Source: an uncultured Cytophagaceae bacterium
Lineage (GTDB): Bacteria; Bacteroidota; Bacteroidia; Cytophagales; Spirosomataceae
Direction of reading: 5' to 3'
Assembly (NCBI GenBank): GCA_903907915.1
Contig: CAIVPV010000092.1
Coordinates: 1 to 33,536, forward strand
Length of the DNA: 33,536 nt
Part shown: piece by piece, positions 25,703-33,536 of the stretch
How positions within the stretch are numbered: position 1 is the first letter of the stretch
How the letters are laid out: every line of letters begins with the position of its first letter
The notes under the pieces: model-generated
Database searches by the model: none
Told to the model about the DNA's origin: nothing
What the model saw: only the letters and a program-made list of their open reading frames with translations
Position numbers and translations under genes: made by a program

Positions 25703-27852
25703 TGGCAAAAGAGAAAAGACCTAACATTCGGGGTTTAATTGCGAGACGTTTTTATACGTTCTTTATCGTCATTTTAGCGGTATTTACGTATTTGCTATTT
25801 AGCTTATATAAGGTTGTGGTACTAAAAGGGCCTAAATATCGCTCGGAGGCAATGGCTACCTACGTGAAGAAACGCAAGATTGAGGCGACGCGCGGTAATA
25901 TCTATTCGGATGATGGCAGTGTATTATCCACTACCTTACCTAAATACCGTTTGGGTATGGATCCCTCGGTTTTAACAGGCAATGCGAAAGCAGATGAATT
26001 TTATAAGCAACATATAGATGGTTTAGCTGCGGCTTTATCCAATTTTTTTAAGGACCGTACAGCGGATGAATACAAAGAAAAAATTTCAGCAGCTAGAAGC
26101 AGCGGCAGAACCTATCTATTGTTGAATAACCGCTTATTAGACTTTCAAGAAAAGAAGAAAGTATTGGGTTTTCCTTTGTTTAAAGAAGCTAAAAATTCGA
26201 ATAAATCAGGGGTTGTTTTCGATAAAATCAATGTACGCTACGCCCCTTTTGGTCAAATGGCTTATCGAACAGTGGGCTATTTAAAAGATCTTCGTGATAA
26301 GGGTCGCGTGGGTATTGAGAGTAGCTTTGATACAGAATTACGGGGAGTATTTGGGGAAGGGATGTATGAAAAAATGGATCAAAATACCTGGAGACCAGAA
26401 CCGGGGGATGATCCTATTTTGCCTGTGGCGGGAGTGGATTTGCACTCAACTTTAGATATTAATATCCAGGAAATCGTGGAGTCAGCCCTCTTAAACGGGA
26501 TGAGAACATTCAAAGGGAGATATGCGGTTGCGATCGTAATGGAGACATCCACAGGTAAGATAAAGGCCTTATCTAATTTAGCGGAGAATCCCCTCTCATC
26601 TACTGGATATTCCGAAACCTATAATTATGCCTTGTTAGAAGCGCGTGATCCAGGTTCCGTTTTTAAATTACCGTCTATCATGGCCGTTTTAGAGGAAAAA
26701 GGATATCCTTTGACTAAAATGGTAAATACGGGGGATGGTAAATTTCGGCATTACACAGGGGTGATGTCAGATTCTCATCCGATGGGAACCATCTCTTTAG
26801 AACAGGTAATTGAAAGTTCCTCTAATGTGGGGACGATGAAACTGGTTCAAGAGGCTTTTGGGACAACGAATAACGAGAAGTTTTATAATTACTTGAAGAA
26901 ATACCACTTGATTGAGTCCTTGGATTTCCAATTAAAACCTAGCCCTAAGCCTGTTTTTCCCGTACCTGCAAAATGGGATGGATTGCAATTGCTTTGGTCT
27001 TCGGTAGGATATTCTACACAGTACACTCCGTTGCAAATTTTAGCATTTTATAATGCGATTGCGAATAATGGATACTGGATTCAGCCGTTGATTGTGAGCA
27101 AAGCTACCCGGGGAGATGAAGTGGTACAAGATTATACCTTATCTCAAGTACGGGATTCTAAACCTTTATGTTCGCCTGAGACCTTACAAAAATTAAAAAT
27201 TATGTTAGAGGGAGTAGTCACGAAGGGGACTGCTAATAATATCAAAGGGTCTGTTTATGGTATCGCAGGGAAAACGGGTACGGCACAAAGAACAGTTACA
27301 GGAGCTAAAGGATACAGAAAGGGTAATTATTACACCACTTTTGCTGGTTATTTCCCGGTGAAGAATCCAAAATATACGATGATTATTGCCGTCGATGAGC
27401 CCAAGGGTAGTGCTGAAGGTACTTATGCAAGACAAGTTACGGCTCCGGTATTTAAGGAAATATCAGACCGAATCTATTTGCGTGACATGAAATTGCAGCA
27501 AACGCTTCGTGGTTATTTGCCGGATTCATTGAACAAAAATAAGTTATCCAATACCCTTCATCCGGCAGACCAAAACATCTTATTCTCTCATTTAGGACTC
27601 CCTAAAGTAGAAGAGAATGGACAATGGTTGAATTTTAATTTGGAGAAAAAAACGGTAAGGAATCAGGCCATCACCATGACGCCTAAAACGGTACCTAATG
27701 TAGTGGGGATGAATTTGCGTGACGCTTTGTTCGCATTGGAAAATAAAGGATTAAAAGTGCGCGCGAATGGTTTTGGAACGGTAACAAATCAATCGCTTGT
27801 GGCTGGTTCTGCCGCGGCGAAAAACAGTTTAGTCTTTATTCAACTGCATTAA
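25702..27852 (+). CDS. ftsI: penicillin-binding protein / FtsI-type transpeptidase with C-terminal PASTA domain
   Basis: DPGSVFKLPSIM (SxxK), SSNVG (SxN), AGKTGTAQ (KTG); TVPNVVGMNLRDALFALENKGLKV PASTA. Confidence 0.94.
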   Translation: MAKEKRPNIRGLIARRFYTFFIVILAVFTYLLFSLYKVVVLKGPKYRSEAMATYVKKRKIEATRGNIYSDDGSVLSTTLPKYRLGMDPSVLTGNAKADEFYKQHIDGLAAALSNFFKDRTADEYKEKISAARSSGRTYLLLNNRLLDFQEKKKVLGFPLFKEAKNSNKSGVVFDKINVRYAPFGQMAYRTVGYLKDLRDKGRVGIESSFDTELRGVFGEGMYEKMDQNTWRPEPGDDPILPVAGVDLHSTLDINIQEIVESALLNGMRTFKGRYAVAIVMETSTGKIKALSNLAENPLSSTGYSETYNYALLEARDPGSVFKLPSIMAVLEEKGYPLTKMVNTGDGKFRHYTGVMSDSHPMGTISLEQVIESSSNVGTMKLVQEAFGTTNNEKFYNYLKKYHLIESLDFQLKPSPKPVFPVPAKWDGLQLLWSSVGYSTQYTPLQILAFYNAIANNGYWIQPLIVSKATRGDEVVQDYTLSQVRDSKPLCSPETLQKLKIMLEGVVTKGTANNIKGSVYGIAGKTGTAQRTVTGAKGYRKGNYYTTFAGYFPVKNPKYTMIIAVDEPKGSAEGTYARQVTAPVFKEISDRIYLRDMKLQQTLRGYLPDSLNKNKLSNTLHPADQNILFSHLGLPKVEENGQWLNFNLEKKTVRNQAITMTPKTVPNVVGMNLRDALFALENKGLKVRANGFGTVTNQSLVAGSAAAKNSLVFIQLH

Positions 27853-27853
27853 A

Positions 27854-29272
27854 ATGGCGCAAATTTCCCTATTTCCAGGTACTGAAATCGAAAATTTGTG
27901 TTTTGATTCGCGAAAAGCGGTGGCCGGTTCTGTATTTTTTGCCATTCCAGGCACCCAAGTAGACGGGCATTCTTTTTTGTCTCAAGTTTACGAACAAGGC
28001 TGCCGATTATGGGTGGTTGAAAAGATCCCCACAGAGATTCCATCAGATGTGTTATGTATTCAAGTTCCTGATTCGAATGCGGCATTAGCAGAGGCAGCAG
28101 CAGAATTTTACGATCATCCCTCTAAGAAATTACAACTAGTTGGAATAACAGGGACGAATGGAAAGACGACTACGGTTACGCTTCTTTTTGAATTGTTCAA
28201 ACGACTCGGGCATCGCTGCGGTTTGATATCCACGGTAGTGAACAAGATTGAGGATAAAGTTATTCCGTCTACTCATACGACGCCAGATGCCTTGAGTTTG
28301 AATGCTTTATTGGCGGATATGGTGTCCGCAGGATGCAGCCATGCTTTTATGGAAGTGAGTTCTCATGCGGTGGTTCAAAAACGCATTCATGCCATTCAAT
28401 TTAAGGGGGCTATTTTTTCGAATATCACCCGTGATCATCTAGATTTCCACGAGACTTTTGACGAATACATTAAGGCCAAAAAAGGTTTCTTCGACGCCCT
28501 TCCCGCATCTTCTTTTGCCTTAACTAATGTAGACGACAAACGCGGAATGGTGATGTTGCAGAATACGGCCGCTAAAAAATATGGCTTCGGTTTATTAAAC
28601 GCGGCGGATTTTAAAGCAAAAATAATTAGCAATGGCGTAGGTGGACTTCAATTAGAAATAGATCACCAGCAAGTGCACGCACAGTTAATTGGAACTTTTA
28701 ATGCGTATAATTTACTGGGAATTTATGCGGCGGCACTTTTGTTAGGAGAGGAATCACATGAAGTATTAATTCAGATTTCTGCTTTAAAAACAGCTCCTGG
28801 CCGATTTGAACAAATGGCAGGGTCTAATCGGAAAATGGGGATTGTGGATTATGCGCATACCCCGGATGCGTTAGAAAATGTATTGAAGACGATTCAAACG
28901 ATTAAAGATAAATCGCAACGTGTGATCACGGTGGTGGGATGTGGTGGAAATAGAGATGCGGGGAAACGGCCAATTATGGCAGAATTAGCGGCAAAATATA
29001 GTGATGCTGTTGTTTTGACTTCAGACAATCCACGTAAGGAAGATCCTGAAGCGATTTTGGATCAAATGGAGGAAGGCATTCCGGAAAACCTAAAGTCCAA
29101 GGTACATCGCTTATCTGATCGCAAAGAAGGTATTTTTTATGCGGTAAGAGAATTAGCAGGCTCAGGTGATATTATTCTGGTGGCGGGTAAAGGCCATGAA
29201 AACTACCAAGAAATTCAAGGTGTAAAATACGACTTTGATGATAAATTAGTCTTAGGAGAGGCCTTCAACTAA
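27854..29272 (+). CDS. murE: UDP-N-acetylmuramoyl-L-alanyl-D-glutamate--2,6-diaminopimelate ligase
   Basis: LVGITGTNGKTTTVTLL, TPGRFEQM-like APGRFEQM, LTSDNPRKEDP (DNPR motif). Confidence 0.95.
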   Translation: MAQISLFPGTEIENLCFDSRKAVAGSVFFAIPGTQVDGHSFLSQVYEQGCRLWVVEKIPTEIPSDVLCIQVPDSNAALAEAAAEFYDHPSKKLQLVGITGTNGKTTTVTLLFELFKRLGHRCGLISTVVNKIEDKVIPSTHTTPDALSLNALLADMVSAGCSHAFMEVSSHAVVQKRIHAIQFKGAIFSNITRDHLDFHETFDEYIKAKKGFFDALPASSFALTNVDDKRGMVMLQNTAAKKYGFGLLNAADFKAKIISNGVGGLQLEIDHQQVHAQLIGTFNAYNLLGIYAAALLLGEESHEVLIQISALKTAPGRFEQMAGSNRKMGIVDYAHTPDALENVLKTIQTIKDKSQRVITVVGCGGNRDAGKRPIMAELAAKYSDAVVLTSDNPRKEDPEAILDQMEEGIPENLKSKVHRLSDRKEGIFYAVRELAGSGDIILVAGKGHENYQEIQGVKYDFDDKLVLGEAFN

Positions 29273-29323
29273 GTTTGAATTCCCCTGGTTTTTTTGCAAT
29301 TTTATAAATTAAATCCCTTTTGC

Positions 29324-30508
29324 ATGCTTTATTACCTCTTTGAATACTTAGATAAGACCTTGAATATTCCTGGCGCAGGTGTATTTCAATATATCACCTT
29401 TCGGGCATTTGCTGCTATTATCACGTCTTTAGGTATTGCAGCCATTTGGGGTAAAACGGTTATCTATCGATTGCAGCGCTTGCAAATAGGAGAGGAAATT
29501 CGCGATTTAGGTTTAGAAGGCCAAATGGCTAAAAAAGGCACCCCTACCATGGGAGGCTTCATTATTTTGTTGTCTCTGCTCATTCCTACCTTACTTTTCT
29601 CGAAGATTACAAACGTCTATATCGTGCTTTTAGTAACGTCTGCGATTTGGTTAGGTGCCGTGGGTTTTGTGGATGATTATATTAAAGTTTTCAAAAAAAA
29701 TAAGGATGGGTTATCAGGTAAATTTAAAATAATTGGTCAAATCGGATTAGGGATCATCGTAGGTTTAACGATGTACTTTAATGAGCACATTAAGGTGCGG
29801 GAATATGCTGCGAATGGCTCTTTTATCGACCACAAGTCGCTTTTAACGACGGTGCCTTTCATGAAGGATAACCAGTTCGATTATAATATGTTATTGCCTA
29901 GTTTTATTCCGGATCAATACGTGTGGATCGTTTATGTTTTGGTGGTTATTTTCATCATTACTGCTGTATCTAATGGGGCGAATATTACGGACGGAATTGA
30001 TGGATTAGCTGCTGGAACATCTGTCATCATTGGTATAGCTTTGGCGATTTTAGCTTATGTATCCGGTAACAAGGTGATATCGCAATATTTGAATGTGATG
30101 TTTATTCCTAATTCAGGGGAGCTTGCCGTTTTTTGTGCGGCCTTCGTGGGAGCCTGTATCGGTTTCCTTTGGTATAATGCCTATCCGGCCCAAGTATTTA
30201 TGGGTGATACGGGAAGTTTAATGTTAGGCGGAGTAATCGCGACCTTAGCGATTGTGATTCGTAAAGAAATGTTGATCCCTGTTTTATGCGGGATATTCTT
30301 GATTGAAAATTTATCGGTCATCATTCAGGTGGGCTATTTTAAATATACCAAACGAAAGTATGGGGAGGGCCGTCGTGTCTTTTTGATGTCACCTTTGCAC
30401 CACCATTTCCAAAAGAAAAACTACCATGAATCTAAGATCGTCTTTCGTTTTTTGATTGTGGGAATCATCTTAGCGGTCTTATCATTAGTCACTTTAAAAT
30501 TGCGTTAA
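29324..30508 (+). CDS. mraY: phospho-N-acetylmuramoyl-pentapeptide-transferase
   Basis: [80 protein letters not shown] at 29324 preferred. Confidence 0.96.
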   Translation: MLYYLFEYLDKTLNIPGAGVFQYITFRAFAAIITSLGIAAIWGKTVIYRLQRLQIGEEIRDLGLEGQMAKKGTPTMGGFIILLSLLIPTLLFSKITNVYIVLLVTSAIWLGAVGFVDDYIKVFKKNKDGLSGKFKIIGQIGLGIIVGLTMYFNEHIKVREYAANGSFIDHKSLLTTVPFMKDNQFDYNMLLPSFIPDQYVWIVYVLVVIFIITAVSNGANITDGIDGLAAGTSVIIGIALAILAYVSGNKVISQYLNVMFIPNSGELAVFCAAFVGACIGFLWYNAYPAQVFMGDTGSLMLGGVIATLAIVIRKEMLIPVLCGIFLIENLSVIIQVGYFKYTKRKYGEGRRVFLMSPLHHHFQKKNYHESKIVFRFLIVGIILAVLSLVTLKLR

Positions 30509-30521
30509 TCGCAAAGCTGTT

Positions 30522-31760
30522 TTGAGTCAAATTACTTTATTTCCACGTTCATCGTCCTTTTCTGAAATTATTCCTTTGCCTGCCTCTAAGTCGGAGAGTA
30601 ACCGAGCCTTAGTCATTAATGCCTTAGCAAAAGGAACGATTGATAATTTATCTAATTTGGCGGAGGCACGTGATACGCAAACGATGATTCGGCTCCTTTC
30701 GGAAAATGGGTCAGAAGCAGATGTATTGGATGCAGGAACAACGATGCGATTTTTGACGGCCTATTACGCGGTAACAGGAGCTTCTAAAAAGATGACTGGG
30801 ACACCGCGCATGTGCGAACGCCCCATCGGAATTCTAGTGGATGCTTTACGTTCGTTAGGGGCAGATATTAGCTATTTGAACCAGGAAGGTTATCCACCCA
30901 TGCAATTGAAAGGATTTTCCTTTCAAGGAAGGCGCGAAATTTCCATCCGTGGGGATGTGAGCTCGCAGTTTATTTCGGCCATTTTGATGGTGGCTCCATT
31001 GTTACCCCAAGGCCTGAAATTACAAATTACTGGGGCTTTAGGTTCGAAACCTTATATCGAAATGACTTTGGCTCAGATGAAACATTTTGGTATTCAGGCT
31101 CAAGCGGATTGGGCGAATGGAACGATTGAGATTCCCTCCCAAACTTACACTTTGCAGCCTTTCGCTGTTGAATCAGATTGGTCTGGAGCGAGTTATTGGT
31201 ATTCAATAGTGGCCTTGTCGCCCTTCGAGGATAGTTCGTTAGAATTGTTGGGCCTAAAAGAAGACTCTTTACAAGGGGATTCGGCCATCAAGGCGATGAT
31301 GGAACCTTTGGGGGTTAAAAGTACCTATACGGGACGCGGTTATTTATTGACCAAAATCCCAGCGCAGACATCCCTCACCTGGGACTTTACCGATTGCCCG
31401 GATTTAGCTCAAACCATTTGTGTGATTGCCGCGGTAAAAAATATTTCCTTAACTTTAACGGGATTAGAATCCTTGAAAGTGAAGGAAACGGATCGAGTAG
31501 TAGCCCTGCAAAATGAATTGAAGAAATTAGGAGCTACTTTAACAGAAAAAGAAGCGAATCACTTGTACGAAGTAAAGGGAGATTTTGCGGCTGTTTCTAC
31601 CATCAAACCTATCGAAACCTACGACGATCACCGGATGGCGATGGCATTTGCACCGGTCGCTATGCAAAAAGAAATTACTTTATTAGATCCTATGGTAGTG
31701 AATAAAAGCTACCCTAGTTTTTGGAAGCATATTTCACTCATCTTAACATCAAACCTATGA
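30522..31760 (+). CDS. aroA: 3-phosphoshikimate 1-carboxyvinyltransferase (EPSP synthase), TTG start
   Basis: LPASKSESNRALVINALA, LDAGTTMRFLTAYYA, RGDVSSQFISAILMVAPLL, KVKETDRVVALQNELKKLGA, ETYDDHRMAMAFAP. Confidence 0.94.
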   Translation: MSQITLFPRSSSFSEIIPLPASKSESNRALVINALAKGTIDNLSNLAEARDTQTMIRLLSENGSEADVLDAGTTMRFLTAYYAVTGASKKMTGTPRMCERPIGILVDALRSLGADISYLNQEGYPPMQLKGFSFQGRREISIRGDVSSQFISAILMVAPLLPQGLKLQITGALGSKPYIEMTLAQMKHFGIQAQADWANGTIEIPSQTYTLQPFAVESDWSGASYWYSIVALSPFEDSSLELLGLKEDSLQGDSAIKAMMEPLGVKSTYTGRGYLLTKIPAQTSLTWDFTDCPDLAQTICVIAAVKNISLTLTGLESLKVKETDRVVALQNELKKLGATLTEKEANHLYEVKGDFAAVSTIKPIETYDDHRMAMAFAPVAMQKEITLLDPMVVNKSYPSFWKHISLILTSNL

Positions 31761-33031
31761 AACATCTATTAACCTGTGTATTTAGCTTGTTGGCTTTCGT
31801 TACCCTTGCCCAAAAAACCATTCTGCATTGTGGATCTCTGATCGACGTTAAAACCCAAACTGTATTAAAAAATCGTTCGATCGTAGTAGAAGGACGAAAG
31901 ATTATTGCCGTTTCAGAGGGCTTTTTAAGTCCAGCAAAAGGCGATGTAGTCATTAATTTAAAAGATAGAACGGTGATGCCGGGCTTGATCGACTCGCACG
32001 TTCATCTTGAATCAGAAACAAATCCAGGAGCCTATTTAGATCGTTTCACGAAGAATCCAGGGGATGTGGCCTACCAAGCTTTGGTCTATGCTAAACGTAA
32101 TCTGATGGCTGGTTTCACGACGGTACGCGATTTAGGAGGCACCCACGTGGTGATTAGCCTTCGCAATGCGATTAACAAAGGTTTAGTAGAAGGCCCACGT
32201 ATTTATACAGCGGGTGTTACGATCGGAACAACGGGTGGTCATGCGGATGACACAAACGGCATTAATGAAGCATTTAAGAAGGATTTAGGCCCTGAAGATG
32301 GAGTGGTGAATGGAATTGCAGACGCAGCTAAAGCGGTGCGTCAGCGTTACAAAGAAGGCTCTGATTTAATTAAAATTACGGCAACTGGGGGTGTTTTAAG
32401 TTATGCTAAAGACGGTTCAGGAGCCCAATTCACAGACGAAGAAGTACGCACCATTGTTCAAACGGCAAAGGATTACGGTTTCAAAGTAGCCGCTCACGCC
32501 CATGGAAAAGAAGGCATGAAGCGTGCCGTTTTAGGCGGAGTTTCCTCGATTGAACATGGAACATTCATGGACGAAGAGGTGATGGAATTAATGAAAAAAA
32601 TGGGGACTTATTACGTACCTACGGTGATTGCAGGCCGTTCGGTTGCAGATTCGTCTAAGATTCCGAACTACTACCCGGAAATGGTCGCTAAGAAAGCAGC
32701 TGCCATCGGACCGATTATTCAAGGAACCTTTGCTAAAGCCTATAAAGCCGGGGTGAAGATTGCTTTTGGTACGGATGCTGGAGTATTTGGACACGGAAAG
32801 AATGCGCAAGAGTTTGTCCTTATGAATGAAGCAGGAATGCCAGTTTTAGAAGCAATTCATTCGGCAACAGTTAGTGCGGCAGATTTATTAGGCCAAAGTG
32901 ATCTGATCGGATCCATCGAGGTCGGTAAGGCAGCGGACATTATTGCTGTGCCAGGAGATCCGGTGGCTGACGTAAAATTAATGACGAAGGTAAACTTTGT
33001 GATGAAAGACGGGAAAGTCTATAAGAACTAA
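31757..33031 (+). CDS. secreted metal-dependent amidohydrolase (imidazolonepropionase/prolidase-like)
   Basis: Signal peptide MKHLLTCVFSLLAFVTLAQ; PGLIDSHVHLESE, IKITATGGVLS, AAHAHGKEGMKRAV, SIEHGTFMD, AFGTDAGVFGHG; ATGA overlap with aroA. Confidence 0.93.
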   Translation: MKHLLTCVFSLLAFVTLAQKTILHCGSLIDVKTQTVLKNRSIVVEGRKIIAVSEGFLSPAKGDVVINLKDRTVMPGLIDSHVHLESETNPGAYLDRFTKNPGDVAYQALVYAKRNLMAGFTTVRDLGGTHVVISLRNAINKGLVEGPRIYTAGVTIGTTGGHADDTNGINEAFKKDLGPEDGVVNGIADAAKAVRQRYKEGSDLIKITATGGVLSYAKDGSGAQFTDEEVRTIVQTAKDYGFKVAAHAHGKEGMKRAVLGGVSSIEHGTFMDEEVMELMKKMGTYYVPTVIAGRSVADSSKIPNYYPEMVAKKAAAIGPIIQGTFAKAYKAGVKIAFGTDAGVFGHGKNAQEFVLMNEAGMPVLEAIHSATVSAADLLGQSDLIGSIEVGKAADIIAVPGDPVADVKLMTKVNFVMKDGKVYKN

Positions 33032-33046
33032 AAATAGTAAATAAAT

Positions 33047-33084
33047 AAAAAGGGTCGACTTGCAGCTGCGAGTCGACCCTTTTT
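33047..33084. terminator. bidirectional rho-independent terminator between convergent genes
   Basis: AAAAAGGGTCGACT - TGCAGCTGCG - AGTCGACCCTTTTT: 14-bp perfect stem with A-tract before and T-tract after. Confidence 0.93.
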
Positions 33085-33099
33085 TATTTGCCTAAGTGA

Positions 33100-33536
33100 T
33101 TAGCGCAATGCCGGCACTTGTTTTTTCAATACTTCAAAGGCTCCGAAGAACAATCCAGAGAATAAGAATTGACTAGCGATGGTATTCTTTAAGAAGGGAA
33201 TACCTGCTCCATAGCAATTAAATAATCCAGCTAAATCCCTAGTGTAGGTATGGTCAGGTGATACCCAAGAGGTAAAATTAGAAATCAAAAAGAATCCAAC
33301 TGCTGCTACCACATTTGTGCCTATAAAGCGAGAGGCGCTCGCGTTGGCGTTTTGGCCTAATAAAGCAATTAAGGCGAATGCAAGCATGTGGTAACCATCA
33401 ATTCCTAGAGAGAATCCTGGAAAAAAACCATCATATAAGGTATTATTCAAAATCAAATTCGATCCCCAAACCGCTAGTAGCGTCCACGCCACCGCTTGTT
33501 TGCGATTGTGTAGATAGGCGCCCACAAAAAGGGCCA
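33100..33536 (-). CDS. multi-TM membrane protein of unknown function (5' end beyond the window)
   Basis: Hydrophobic ORF; frame stays open from the listed GTG at 33525 to the window edge, so it is probably truncated. Confidence 0.65.
   Translation of the reverse strand, partial: ALFVGAYLHNRKQAVAWTLLAVWGSNLILNNTLYDGFFPGFSLGIDGYHMLAFALIALLGQNANASASRFIGTNVVAAVGFFLISNFTSWVSPDHTYTRDLAGLFNCYGAGIPFLKNTIASQFLFSGLFFGAFEVLKKQVPALR

Noticed and set aside
30522-31760. PASKSESNR variant in EPSP synthase as a possible glyphosate-tolerance change
   Set aside because: Variation in this N-terminal motif looks usual for Bacteroidota AroA; the DAGTTMR motif retains the Gly relevant to glyphosate binding
1-33536. 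CRISPR arrays, tRNA/rRNA genes, transposases, phage genes, defence systems, toxin-antitoxin pairs
   Set aside because: Looked for direct repeats, cloverleaf-like segments and hallmark proteins while reading; none seen, although short ncRNAs cannot be excluded without a covariance-model scan

Overview
The window is a dense, chromosomal-type segment, most likely from a Bacteroidota (Cytophagales-like) bacterium. This is inferred from TAnnTTTG-type promoters, FGS-type phosphatidylserine decarboxylase, DUF4834, FtsL/FtsI-PASTA and BshA. I call 30 protein-coding genes, two of them cut by the window edges. They cover mostly housekeeping functions: free-Met-sulfoxide reductase, Psd, MoaE, DHFR, CarB, PurN, BshA, FolK, YqgE, RecG, NuoB/NuoC, three GT2 glycosyltransferases, an MsbA-type ABC exporter, an aminotransferase, NhaD, PAP2, a TlpA-like protein, a partial dcw cluster (rsmH-ftsL-ftsI-murE-mraY) followed by aroA, and an amidohydrolase. 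I see no CRISPR array, tRNA, rRNA, transposon, prophage or defence island. The points most worth a second look are: (1) eight of nine convergent gene pairs overlap tail-to-tail, four of them by exactly 4 nt through a palindromic stop (TTAA or CTAG), and the ninth has a strong bidirectional terminator; (2) a kelch-like protein with one TM segment and a cytoplasmic wHTH-like C-terminus; (3) a perfect 10-bp hairpin at the predicted carB transcription start; (4) an orphan LuxE-like acyl-protein synthetase; (5) fragmented nuo and dcw clusters. I did not find a clearly novel multi-gene system.
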